A stretch of DNA of 64,000 bases, taken from the NCBI GenBank assembly GCA_029204225.1, contig CM055095.1:23023825-23087824 (forward strand), read 5' to 3'. Made by a program: the position numbers and the translations under genes. Shown here piece by piece: positions 1 to 11,265 of this stretch (its first letter is position 1; every line of letters begins with the position of its first letter). The notes under the pieces were generated by a model. It ran no database searches, was not told where the DNA came from, and was given only the letters and a program-made list of their open reading frames with translations. Source of the stretch: Diphasiastrum complanatum (lineage: Eukaryota > Streptophyta > Lycopodiopsida > Lycopodiales > Lycopodiaceae).

Positions 1-361
1 TCATCACATTTTGCAATATTTCCATATTTGGCATATTGAGGCCAAAACTTATTTTAGACTTAGAGGTTGACTTTTCAAAGTTCATTAGTCTAAATTTCAT
101 CTGAATAAACACTTTTTGAAAGTGTGGGAAAGATAGAATCCGAGTTTGAGTAGATTCAATTTGAATAAGTTGGGTACATTAAATCTAGACCCAAAATTAG
201 TAGGGTTAGCATTTTGGTGGGAAAGCCAAGTGGCCAAATAGGGTTCGGTGTAGCGCAGGCATCCCAAAGGGAGCCGGGAACCACGACTTAGCTTCCCAGC
301 CTTCAACTCTTGCCATCCGAACCCACTTGACATACAAGCAGCCAACTCGCCAACAACGATC

Positions 362-665
362 AGACTTAACCAACTTGAAGTTCCGAGGACCAACATTGAG
401 ATCCAACCTGGCGCCATGCCAGATCGGGGGTCCCGATGTGGGTGACTTCCCTCCAAGCAAGCCGCCCGACATACATCAAACTTAACCAACTCGAAGCTTC
501 GTTACAAACGAGTAACATCCATTCCAAGCAAGCGGTCTGACTTACATCAGACTTAACCAACTGAAAGCTTCGTCACGAGCGCTGGAAGCCAACTTGGCGC
601 CACGCCAGACTGGACAGCCATAAACAGGTAACTTCCACCCAAGCAAGCCATCCAACTCAGCCGAC
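362..665. repeat. Degenerate tandem subunits inside the 1.48-kb repeat
   Basis: Three diverged units begin with AGACTTAACCAACT or AAACTTAACCAACT at about 362, 478 and 549. Each runs on into GAAGCTTCG-like sequence and a CCAAGCAAGC…CGACAT close. Unit lengths are about 116, 71 and 117 bp. The same array is at about 4514-4817 in copy 2. The matching minus-strand frames (…SSWLSLM…) are a by-product of the repeat, not evidence of a gene. Confidence 0.6.
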
Positions 666-1343
666 ATGTTAGAGCCCGTTCCCCAAGAGCTTAACCCATT
701 CACGTTCATGCAAGGAACACTCGGAACCACAAGCCGCGACAGATATGGAGACAACCAGTTCCTGGACCAAATGGTTCCGACAGCATGTCGCTGGCGCCAC
801 GGACCGAATGGTCCCGACGGCATACCACTGGCGTCCCCGGATACGACCCTCAGCTATGTGCCAAGTTAAAAATTTTGAAAGCGGCCTTACAACTGGCGCT
901 TTACCGAACACTGAAACCCAGAAGGTAATCAGAGTCAGTTTGAGGAAAATCCCTCTTTATTGATAAATCTGAGAAGGTTACATTTCAAGTGTGTGACCGA
1001 CCCTAGTCTCCGGGGCGCTAGCATGCCAAGGCGAGAGCCATGACAACATTCCAGCAAGGGAGGCTGAGACTTGGTTGGAGCTCGCCCTGAGTCGCAACCC
1101 GCACTCCCCTATAGTATTGGTGTGATTCGGCACCCCCCCTCATACCAAGCACTCTACCCAAGCTGGTAAAGCACGTTTTTCTCTCTCTAGGATTTTCTTT
1201 CTAGAAAGTGATTTTCTCTCTCTAGATTTTATTGATCCCCAGGCTTCCTTTAATCATGCCTAGATCGTGTGAGGTGATTGCACATCGATCTGAGCTCTCT
1301 GGACTTCGCTAGAACCGATCAAAGATTTTCAGCCATAGGAACT

Positions 1344-1456
1344 TGGCGCCGGCTGGATTCTGGTCACAGTGGCGCCGGGAGTGGCGCCGGCGCCGTTGGC
1401 GCCGGGAGCAGCAGGGGTGCTGCTGGCGCCGGGGACATAGCTGGCGCCGATGGCAC
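1344..1456. repeat. GGCGCC palindrome array, possible PBS region
   Basis: Seven GGCGCC palindromes lie within about 113 bp; the equivalent stretch in copy 2 (5499-5583) holds four. The first, in the context ACTTGGCGCCGGCTGG, resembles the TTGGCGCCG primer-binding sites of some plant gypsy elements. The array differs in copy number between otherwise near-identical repeats, so it expands or contracts as a simple repeat would. Confidence 0.5.
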
Positions 1457-2134
1457 CGGAAGTAAAGCTTGTAAAGGTAGCTTTACAACATCCACCCCAC
1501 CTTTATAAAATCTGATGTCCTCATCAGATGTCAGATTAAAGTAAAGGTGTCTCCCAATTAAAATAACTATACATTTAAGCTACTTGGCACAGTACTCAAT
1601 TTACTGGCCACTTTTTATTAACATTGAAGCTGGCACACCACAAGTCGGAGGCTCAGCTCTTTGTACTGAAAAATTACATAACTTGAAAATATATCTTTGT
1701 CTGGGAAAAGCGTAGATTTGATATCGCTTTCGTAAAACCCGAGAACCTTATTAACTGGTGACAGAGGCCTTTCTTTGAAATGTTCGCCCCTGTCGCTTCT
1801 GACTTTCGACTTTGGAACTCCTTTGAGCTCCTGATTTGTCCTTGATGCACTTTGTGTTGAGCTCCCTGAGCTCCAGATTTGTTCAGTTCCGCACAGGTAT
1901 CAAGGCTCCCTGAGCCGAAGGATTTATCGTTTGATTGCACACTTTATGGTCCACTTCGTGCCTTGTTGCTTCTGCACCTTGATTTCTCTCCTTGTCCCAG
2001 CCTAATCTTGATACTTTTCCATCTTGGCTCTTTAAGGTAGGCAAAGATTGAGTACTCCGCAATGCACCTCTCACTTAGCTTGAAGTAGCTCTTTGAATCA
2101 GCCCAAATGTAACCATTGACCTCGTGGAAAGCCA

Positions 2135-2445
2135 AAGGGTCGCACCAGTTTGATCCGCATCCGAACTATCTCTTCGCGTTTGTTTGAAGCACCATGTCCG
2201 TCGCGCAAAACTTGACTTTCACAATTCCATCACTGGTTAGTTGCCTCACAGTCAAAACAAGAAGTGTACATCGAGCTTGGCTTCAAGTAGCTCTCTTTGA
2301 ATCAGAAACATGCACCCAGAGTTTGCACTAATCCGATCTCAACGCGAATTGTCCCTTAGCGTCCGTTCGAAATACCAAGTCTCTCATGCAAGACTCAACT
2401 TTCTCAGTTCCTTCATTGATCAGCTGTCTTACGCGTAACACAAGC
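2135..2445 (-). pseudogene. Relic of an unrecognised repeat-containing protein
   Basis: On the minus strand one frame shows two related peptide modules about 180 bp apart. Both run VRQL-x4-G-x2-KV-x2-C-x2-D-x(1-2)-V-x2-T-x-AK and then reach a W…(A/S)DSK stretch. The downstream module continues in the same frame as HEVNGYIWADSKSYFKLSE… to about 1944. In-frame stops occur in both modules, so the reading is broken. I do not recognise the family. The repeated protein pattern across two diverged units suggests a once-selected coding sequence rather than chance. It could be host or element derived. Confidence 0.3.
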
Positions 2446-2824
2446 CAGCGTACTCATATGTTTCCTCATCATTGCTGGTCCAGAGAAAGCCTATAACAAA
2501 CTTTCCTTTCCACAACAAAAACTTGTCAACTTATTAGGTCCAAAGTTCGCCAGTCTCCTCGTGTGAGTATGGCTAGGTCACCTTGAATTTGCCCCCATTT
2601 TGATCAACTTTAATTCAAAATTTGCCCCAAGAGAGAGGTGTGTGTGATAGTTCCCCTCCACTTAATAAATCAGCTGATCGGACTTTAGAGTAGAGTTCTT
2701 CGGACAAAAAGCCTTTCCAACACTTTGCTTCCCATCTGCTAGGATTATGGCTCGATCCAACTTGTTGCCAATCTCTAAAGAGGATCCTAGTCTTTTCCCC
2801 TTTGAGGAAAAACCCAACTGATAC

Positions 2825-3328
2825 TGGATATCACCCATGCTCAGTGAGTTTCAGTTCCGAAGGTGGCCGTCCCAAAATGAAGACCAACTGCTATAGAAGA
2901 TCTCCCCTGAAATTGCCCTTTCCAACTTTTGACTTCCTGCTTGCGTCTGGTGGGCGTTGTCGCAAATGAACCTAACCCAAGAAACAGGCTAGTCATCCAT
3001 CCTTTGCAAACATTGAGTCATTTCGTTGTCGTTCACGTGCGAGTACTTGAACTGCAAATCCGCCGCACAGATTCTGGATATCACCCATGCTCAATGAGTT
3101 TCAGTTCCGAAGGTGGCCGTCCCAAAATGAAGACCAACTGCTCCATAGAAGATCTCCCCTGAAATGGCCCTTTCCAACTTTTGACTTCCTGCTTGCGTCT
3201 GGTGGGCGTTGTCGCAAATGAAACTAACCCAAGAAACAGGCTAGCCATCCATCCTTTGCAAACATTGAGTCGTTTCGTTGTCGTTCACGTGTGAGTACTT
3301 GAACTTCAAATCCGCCCCACAGATTCTG
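2825..3328. repeat. Two-unit tandem repeat, 250-bp period
   Basis: Units begin at TGGATATCACCCATGCTC (2825 and 3075) and are about 96% identical by eye, the second being 2 bp longer near CTGCTCCATAG. The unit contains GTGGGCGTTGTCGC and TTCGTTGTCGTTCACGTG. The adjacent, nearly identical units imply a recent local duplication. Confidence 0.85.
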
Positions 3329-3574
3329 TAGTCCTCTTTGTTTGATGGTATCAGCCTTCAAAAGAAAAGGTTCCTTCTCGAGCCATCAGCTCCTTGTATC
3401 ACAAGCAATCATGCAAACCAGGCAAAGCACGAGTACTAAGACCTATGTAAAAACACAGTGTTCACGATTCTTTTGCCTTTTATTCGTCTGTGCGAATTTG
3501 CGTGTAAATATGCAAGCTGCATGACAACGTTAGTAAATATGCAGCAAGAATGGAGGCAGATTAAAAATGGGATT

Positions 3575-4150
3575 TAGGAGAGTAGAAGGAGAAAATCCAA
3601 CACTAAGGATCCATGTACTGAGCTTGCCAAGTTGAATCTCTCACAATTCACCCACTCTTGAGTTGTGCAACTTGGAGACAACTCATCGCATTCAATCAAA
3701 GGTGAAGGAACAGTCAGAGTTGAATTCAAAAAGGGTGAAGTCAAGTTGTTGTCCAACATTCTCCATGTACCAAATCTGACCAAGAATCTGCTCTCAGTTA
3801 GCAGAATCACCGATTCAGGTCAGAGGGTCAAATTCGATACAGAAGGCTGTACAATTCTTGACAAATCTCGGAAGGTTCTAGCCTACGAAAGAAGAAGCGA
3901 CTATCTGTACAAACTCAGCCATTGCTATTCTTCTAACATTCAAGCTCTTCACACAACCACTTCTGAATCAACTAATTTGTTGTAGCATTTCAGACTTGGC
4001 CACCTTAATTACAACAATATCCAACAAATGTCAGTTCAGAGTCTAGTACAAGACCTGCCTTCAGTCAGCAAGCCAGCTTCTCCACGCGAAAGCTGTATTA
4101 TTAGCAAGCACGCTAGAAGTCCCTTCAATTCATGTGAAAGATTCAACTAG
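3575..4150 (+). mobile_element. Ty1/copia fragment: GAG-pre-integrase region
   Basis: Translation gives a copia pre-integrase signature (…ILHVPNLTKNLLSVSRITD…) followed by the LGHL region. Only this part of pol remains, bounded on the right by repeat copy 2. It resembles the same region of the copia at 57.6-61.4 kb. A broken fossil fragment with no LTR of its own in view. Confidence 0.85.
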
Positions 4151-4152
4151 TT

Positions 4153-5617
4153 TCATCACATTTTGCAATATTTTCATATTTGGCATATTGAGGCCAAAAC
4201 TTGTTTTAGACTTAGAGGTTGACTTTTCAAAGTTCATTAGTCTAAATTTCATCTGAATAAACACTTTTTGAAAGTGTGGGAAAGATAGAATCCGAGTTTG
4301 AGTAGATTCAATTTGAATAAGTTGGGTACATTAAATCTAGACCCAAAATTAGTAGGGTTAGCATTTTGGTGGGAAAGCCAAGTGGCCAAATAGGGTTTGG
4401 TGCAGCGCAGGCATCCCAAAGGGAGCCGGGAATCACGACTTAGCTTCCCAGCCTTCAACTCTTGCCATCCGAACCCACTTGACATACAAGCAGCCAACTC
4501 GCCAACAACGATCAGACTTAACCAACTTGAAGTTCCGAGGACCAACATTGAGATCCAACCTGGCGCCATGCCAGATCGGGGGTCCCGATGTGGGTGACTT
4601 CCCTCCAAGCAAGCCGCCCGACATACATCAAACTTAACCAACTCGAAGCTTCGTTACAAACGAGTAACATCCATTCCAAGCAAGCGGTCTGACTTACATC
4701 AGACTTAACCAACTGAAAGCTTCGTCACGAGCGCTGGAAGCCAACTTGGCGCCACGCCAGACTGGACAGCCATAAACAGGTAACTTCCACCCAAGCAAGC
4801 CATCCAACTCAGCCGACATGTTAGAGCCCGTTCCCCAAGAGCTTAACCCATTCACGTTCATGCAAGGAACACTCGGAACCACAAGCCGCGACAGATATGG
4901 AGACAACCAGTTCCTGGACCAAATGGTCCCGACAGCATGCCGCTGGCGCCACGGACCGAATGGTCCCGACGGCATACCGCTGGCGTCCCGGGATACGACC
5001 CTCAGCTATGTGCCAAGTTAAAAATTTTGAAAGCGGCCTTACAACTGGCGCTTTACCGAACACTGAAACCCAGAAGGTAATCAGAGTTAGTTTGAGGAAA
5101 ATCCCACTTTATTGATAAATCTGAGAAGGTTACATTTCAAGTGTGTGACCGACCCTAGTCTCCGGGGCGCTAGCATGCCAAGGCGAGAGCCATGACAACA
5201 TTCCAGCAAGGGAGGCTGAGACTTGGTTGGAGCTCGTCCTGAGTCGCAACCCGCACTCCCCTATAGTATTGGTGTGATTCGGCACCCCCCCTCATACCAA
5301 GCACTCTACCCAAGCTGGTAAAGCACGTTTTTCTCTCTCTAGGATTTTCTCTTTCTAGAAAGTGATTTTCTCTCTCTAGATTTTATTGATCCCCAGGCTT
5401 CCTTTAATCATGCCTAGATCGTGTGAGGTGATTGCACATCGATCTGAGCTCTCTGGACTTCGCTAGAACCGATCAAAGATTTTCAGCCATAGGAACTTGG
5501 CGCCGGCTGATTTCTGGTCACAGTGGCGCCGAGAGCAGCAGGGGCGCTGCTGGCGCCGGGGACATAGCTGGCGCCGATGGCACCGGAAGTAAAGCTTGTA
5601 AAGGTAGCTTTACAACA
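4153..5617. repeat. 1.48-kb direct repeat, copy 2
   Basis: Second copy of the 1-1490 repeat, in the same orientation. It abuts a copia pre-integrase scrap on the left and the R-U5 part of a different copia LTR on the right, so it interrupts or joins unrelated element pieces. It lacks about 27 bp of the GGCGCC array found in copy 1. The identical right boundary in both copies argues for duplication of one block rather than two independent truncations. Confidence 0.8.
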
Positions 5618-7600
5618 TTTGGACCTGTTATAAAAGGATGTAACTCGTGGAGAGAGTAATCTTCTCTCTTCTCTATTTCATTTCATGCTTATACATGGTT
5701 CTCTTGGGTTCTACTATCCATTGGTGCACTATCTTGGTGATTGCTTGCAATTCTATGTGTAGAATGATCTATATTTGCTATTTTTGGATCCATACGTGTG
5801 AAATACAGTAGCTTGCTGGTTTTGTACGGACAGCAACAGTACATAATGAATTGAATCAAATTTGATCAAGTTCTATTAGTGTTTGCATCTCAAATTGTGT
5901 GTAGATGCTGATTTTTCTACATTGGTGAGATTGGTAGTGTATTTCTCTTTCTAACCAAAGATCATTCAAGTAGATTGGATTTTAAGGATCTAAAATCTCT
6001 CACATGGTATCAGAGCTTGTGTTTTAGGTTATGAAGGAGGAAATCAGATCTATCAATGATTTGGTGAAGATATCAACTCTAGAGCATGCTAGAGAGGATT
6101 CTACACCAAAATTGGATTTTTTGCTTTTGTAGATTGGATCTTTTGTAGATCAAAACACTAAATAGGTCAATATACTTGTTCAATTTCAATTTTGAATTCA
6201 CATACTGGATTTGGCCGATTTTTGGATGAGTGATTCAGCCTAAGTGGTGGCTTATAGATTGCATATCAAATTTTCAACATTTGCATGTAGATTTGGAATA
6301 GTCAATTTTTTGTGGTTTTGTCAAAACCCTAATTTTGATTGGATCTCTAGATAGTGAGGTTGTTGGACTTCATTTGAGTGTGTTTCAATCTTAGGAATTG
6401 GCAAAAGTCATTAGATTGAGGATAGATCATAGGTTGATCAAGATTCCATGATTCTATGTGTTGATTTGTTTGGATAAGTGCTAGAAGAGAATTTGTGAGA
6501 TAGTTTCAAATCTTGGTGATTTCTTTTGAAAGCATTTGTTGTTGTTCAAAGGAGTGCTTTGTTCATTGAATCAGGTTGAAAGAGAAGATCAAGTCATTGC
6601 TACATGGCAACCTCAATTGGAGTCATGTTGGAAGCCAATGATAGGCTTACCTCAAGTAACTATTCATTGTGGAAAGTGAGGATGGAGTCACTTCTTGAGA
6701 TGAATGATCTTTTGGATATTGTTGTAGGTTTGGAGGGAGACCAGAAACACAACAAGATCAATTGAGGTATGACAAGAGGGCCAAGAAGGCTCTATACATG
6801 ATAAAGATGAATGTTACCAATGAACTTCTCAAGGAAGTTGGTAAGTGCACATCATCTTTGGAAGCTTGGAATTCATTGAAGAAGCTTTATGAATCCAAGT
6901 CTACTTCTAGAGTGTTGACTCTAAGAAGAAAAATCTTTTCTTGTTTGCAAAAGAATGAAGAAAGTCCAAGTACTTTTGTTTTGAGAATGAAAGCATTGAA
7001 TGATGAGCTAGCTTGCATAGATGAAAGAATTAACGAAGGAGAGCTTATTCAAGTGATTCTTAATGGCTTGTTGGATGCTCATGCTAACATTGTTCAAAGT
7101 ATTGCTATTCAAAAGACTTTGCCAAGTTTGATGGAACTTCAAGAGATCTTGATCAATGAGGAATATAGGCTTCAAGCAAGAGGTGGATCTACATCGACAC
7201 TTCAAGAGGATGCTATGTTCACAAAGGGCAAATTCAAGGGCAAAACCAAAAGCAATTGGTCTAAAGGGCAAGATCAAATGGACACTTCTTCAAGTGGCAA
7301 AAATAAGGATAGATTAAAGCTCAAGTGCTTCTATTGTGGCATCAAAGGACACTTTGCAAGTGAGTGCTACAAGAAGAAGAGAGATCAAGGAGACAAGCAA
7401 GGTAATCTTACTCTTGATGAGGATGGTTTGGATGTTCAAGATGCAAATGATGATGCTTTTGTGATGTCTTCATGTATGCTTGCTAATGATGGAGATCTAG
7501 ATCGTTGGTGGATTGATAGTGGAGCAAGTTCACACATGACCTTTCACAAAGAGTACTTCACTTCAACGAGGATATTTGCTTATTTGAGAGGAGAGAGAGG
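5618..7600 (+). mobile_element. Ty1/copia head: partial 5' LTR, PBS, gag, start of protease
   Basis: The end of a 5' LTR (TATA-like TTATAAAA near 5629; LTR end …CTCTCA at 6002) is followed by the primer site TGGTATCAGAGC at 6005-6016, a long leader and a copia gag from 6604. Gag carries a zinc knuckle (CFYCGIKGHFASEC, about 7327-7370), then the protease active-site region (WWIDSGASSHM, about 7507-7540). The element stops there; integrase, RT and the 3' LTR are absent. A broken remnant with a few disruptions. Confidence 0.85.
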
Positions 7601-8440
7601 TTTTATAGGTCTTATACAATTAAATTTTTTTTAAGATTTATTTTTGAGGTCGAAAACCATCCTCAAGATTTATAAGTATTGAAATAATGTTTGGAAAAAT
7701 ATATGAACCGAACTGAATCGAACCGATCTTTGTTTGGATACGTTTGGAAAATATTCAATCTTTTACATTTTATTTTAGACCCTTTAAAAAAATAGACCCT
7801 TCATATTTTTTCAGTTAACGGTTGGCGTACGGCTAATACTAAATTTTTTTGGCGGTTATTATAACTGGAACATTCGTCATTTTAGGTTGACGTCACTGAA
7901 TTTATAATGATGTACACCTCTTTTACTAGTCACTTCAATCACTTTTTCACTTTCGTTCTAGCTACTATCGCCATAGCATATTTCGTGAACGAATTTTTTG
8001 ATTCTATACTAGCATTGTGGATTCACTCTTTCTTACAAGAAGATGGCAAGTAATCGTGTGTGAAAAACTAGAGTGGAGATTTCGTATTCAGAATGGAAAA
8101 TCGGTGCAAAATTTTTCAAACTGACTTTTATTAATTACAAAAATAAGTTTATGTTTCTCCTTTAGCAAGTATGATGTGCATTTGAGCTAACATCCACCCT
8201 CACTCTCTATCTCTCTCTTTCTCTCTTCTCTTCTCAATCTCTTCTTTTCTATCCCTTCCCTTCACCCAAATCATGATGAATGTTAGTGTAGAGGAGTAGA
8301 GTTAAAGGAGAATAGTGTTACTGTTGAGTAGATTTAAGGGAGAAAGTAGGAAACTAACAAAAAGTAGCCTCTATGCATAGTTAGGTACCTATCCAGTGAT
8401 CTAACCCTTGTTGACTGGCGGGAGGGCTATACTACATGAG
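7601..8440. other. AT-rich spacer
   Basis: No gene found. The stretch holds a phrase (AACCGAA…TTGGATACGTT) that also occurs near 17550, and a CT-rich tract at about 8195-8260. The shared phrase suggests a small dispersed repeat. Confidence 0.4.
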
Positions 8441-11265
8441 ATCTTCGACCCTACAAACAATCTTCAGGAAAAACATCTTTAAATTTAGACAATAAAGTTT
8501 CTAATTTACTGATTTTCTGCTGTATATAATTGGAAATATAAACTTCAGGAATAAACTGAAAGTCACATAAGAATACCTGATGGTCTTCATCTCCGATTAG
8601 CTGACAGAGCTCTGAACTGCAGACCATAGGACTGTTGGGAACATCATGCTCCCCATGCAACTGGATCTCTCGACCTTTATGCTGAAAGCTGAGGGTGTTC
8701 TTCTGCTAGTTTATGTGGAGGGAAGGTCCTAAACTGTAGAGCCAATCTCTCCTGAGAACAATATCTGTGCGATTTAGGTGCATTATCTGAAAGTTTATTT
8801 TATCTTGGTACCCCTGAATACCAAAATTTAAGTTAGTTACCATAGTTTCTCATATTATTTTATCTTCACCCTTAGCTAATGAAACTATGTACCTATGCTG
8901 ACTAGGTACTTCTAGTAGTTTAAGCTTTTTAACCAAGGTGTAGTTGATGAAATTATGGGTTGCCCCATCAACCATAACTCTTACTGACTGGTTACTAACT
9001 TTCCCATGCATACGTACTAGGTCATGCGGCCTAAAGCTGAAGGGTCTCGCTAGCATTGCAGAGGTCAACTGGCAACAGTGTTCATGATCTTCATGATACA
9101 CTTTGATCTCGGAAGTTGCCAAGTCACTGGAGAAACATACAGTCTGAACAAGATGGACTTGTTTCTTATCTTTCTTATCTTTTTAAGTGAAAGGCCCCTT
9201 GGGACATTGTCTGACTGTTTGTCCCTTGCCCATACACACAAAGCACAAATGTTCTTGTTTGGCTTTCTCAAAATCATCTGGTTTTAAGGGCTGTATGAGT
9301 GAAGGGCGTTTTTGAGGAGCTTCACTTTTAAATTTATCTTCTTTCTTTCTTTTAAAAATTTCTTTTTAAATTGAAAGTCTTTTTGAGGAGGTTGTTCAGA
9401 AAGTGGCTACTGTCTTGCCCTCTTTCTACCCACTGAATCATCATAGATTTGAGCATATCTGAGAGCTTGCTCAAGGGTAGTAGGCGAGTTTCTCTGGACC
9501 TCTACTTTATATTCATCTTTGAGGCCACGGACAAATCCCCTGATAGGGGTCTGTTTAAGAGCATGAATGTTCTTCCATTTGCTGAAAAGGTTTGTAGAAT
9601 GTCTGCATTTCTATCCTTCTCTTCCCCATTAAAAGTAGGAGGCTTTAAATCTTTAAGAACACTGGGGTGAGACCGTAAAGTCTCACCCGAAACTGATGGA
9701 AGTGGAGAAAGGGACAACTGAGAAGTGGAGGGAAGGCTTCCTTTCACGGAACTCAAAATCAAGCTCTTGAGTTCAGCAAACGAGTCATCCACAATGGACT
9801 TGAAATTGGCTAATGCCAACTTCAGTTCATCCACTTCTGTTACCAAGTAGAGAAACTGCTCCTTGGTAACCAGTTCATCGAGTTCTTCGGCGAACTGTTC
9901 CTGTTCTTCCATTTCCATAGGTTCTTTCCCTTTACTGTAAGCCAAGGCTTCTGTTTCAAGTCCGTCAAAGCCTCTCTCCGGGGGTTTATCAGGTCCCTGA
10001 GGAGTGGTCATTTTTGGAACTGAAAGAGAGGTACCTTAACTTTTGATGAAAAAAGTCAAAAAGACTAATTTACAACTGTACAAGGGAAAGGAAAAATGAC
10101 TTAGCTGTTTCTGAGGACTGTACTTCCAAAGAAATTAGGAAGAGGAACCCTCTCAGCTCTTTTTTCCAAGATTTCAGATATGCTGTCCTGGAAAATCCCA
10201 GTTTGAAGCTTCAAAACGATGCCAAATTTTCTGTCCTTGAGTTGAGTAGCTGACTGATCTGATTTCAGCTGTGGGGCTCCAACAAACTGAGAAAACCGAA
10301 AATTTACAACAAGAAATCCGGAATTTTTTATGTCCCTGCCCTCACTGGTTGGACAGCAACTTGTCCGGCCCGATTTGTGCAATTTACAACTGTAAAATCA
10401 CCTTGAATCCTTGATTTGACCTCAACTTGTAGGTCGCTGATATGTAGCAAGTAAGTTTGAAGCTCAAACTCCTGAGAATTCTCAAAAAACAGGGATGAAT
10501 TTTCACCCTTTCTCCTCCATGTCCAACGTAGACCCTGCTACTCTGTTTCTGATTAGAACTTACTCTAATCTACTCAAAACTTGCTACCAATTTCAGATCT
10601 GAGGGCTAGCTATACAGCGATGGATCTGTTCATCCTTTCCTCTTAAATTTCCGCCCAGATGACTCAGAATTGTACTGAAATTGCCTTGTTAGATAGCTGT
10701 CTCTACAACGATGGATCTGTCTCAGAAATCTAACTCATATTCCAACTGAAAAAAAGATGATTCAACGGAGATTTTCACAGTAGAAAGCTACTCCTCTAGC
10801 GTTGGATCTGTCTCTCTTATTTACCAAAGTTTTTAAGAGATTCTGAGCACTCTACTTTCTCCCTGCTGCTACTTAGCTCCCAAAGATGGAGATGGCTCTG
10901 ATACTAGTGTAATAGATCCTAACACCACAGTAGGGCAAACACTAACTGATCCACCCAACCTTGCCTACTCCCTGAGATAGAGTAAACCCCTCCTAGCCCA
11001 GTGTGAGGACTGGTAGCATGCTGCTGCCAAGTGTCGGCCATGTGTCACTGACGTGGCCGACTGCACGTCGGGACCCAACTGGGGGCCCTGTCTTGCTGAC
11101 AGGGTCCCTAGACTGTGTTAGGCCCGCCATGGCTATGGACCGTGTTGGGGCACACTACTCCCACTGTCTTGCCCTGTTGGTCGTGTACTCTGGACATGAC
11201 CCTGACTGTGGTATCTGACCTATCTGTATTCTCTAGGGTTCGGCACTGGTCACGATCTCGTAACA
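8440..11265 (-). mobile_element. Ty3/gypsy head: 5' LTR, PBS, gag, protease
   Basis: Reading the minus strand from 11265: a 5' LTR, a tRNA-Met-type primer site, a leader of about 880 bp, a gag N-terminus from 10011 (acidic and helical, with LKDLKPPTFNGE), a zinc-knuckle region near 9200, the retropepsin-like region (HDLVRMHGKV…FINYTLV, about 8850-9122) and the linker into RT (FKDVFPED, 8451-8660). RT, RNase H, integrase and the 3' LTR are missing. The leader holds three about 91-bp repeats around GATGGATCTGT (10615, 10707, 10797). Broken, with several disruptions. Confidence 0.85.
10908..11265 (-). repeat. 5' LTR of the 8.4-11.3 kb gypsy
   Basis: This 358-bp block is bounded by TG…CA with short imperfect inverted ends (TGTAATAGATC / GATCTCGTAACA). 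On its inner side GATGGCTCTGATAC (10891-10904) is the complement of a tRNA-Met primer site. No partner LTR remains in the window, so it cannot be dated from a pair. It directly abuts copia sequence at 11266. Confidence 0.75.

Larger units (their letters stand above)
1..1490. repeat. 1.48-kb direct repeat, copy 1 (open at window edge)
   Basis: This stretch recurs almost unchanged at 4153-5617. I count roughly 16 substitutions plus two small length changes, or about 1% divergence, so the duplication is young. Both copies stop at the same place (…GCTTTACAACA), after which the flanks differ completely. The left end of this copy lies off the window. The repeat contains three degenerate tandem subunits, a pyrimidine-rich TCTCTCTAG stretch near 1190-1225 and a GGCGCC array that looks like a gypsy primer-binding region. 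It may be part of a gypsy LTR plus leader, but no TG…CA boundaries are visible. No convincing protein is encoded. Confidence 0.8.
1491..3574. other. Unassigned stretch between the two long repeats
   Basis: This 2.1-kb stretch holds no intact gene. It contains a minus-strand coding-like relic (2135-2445), a perfectly arranged two-unit tandem repeat (2825-3328) and otherwise unassigned sequence. Between 3330 and 3560 the minus strand has no recognisable open frame. Confidence 0.4.

Noticed and set aside
97-823. Minus-strand open frames in the 1.48-kb repeat (and their twins at 4249-4975)
   Set aside because: They follow the internal tandem subunits, show no domain, and exist in both copies only because the DNA is duplicated.
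1-5617. Reading the two 1.48-kb repeats as the 5' and 3' LTRs of one element
   Set aside because: No TG…CA ends or polypurine tract at the boundaries, a primer-site-like array lies inside both copies, and the sequence between them is a mix of unrelated scraps.
9078-9670. Plus-strand frames over the gypsy gag and protease
   Set aside because: Antisense shadows of the minus-strand gypsy frames.
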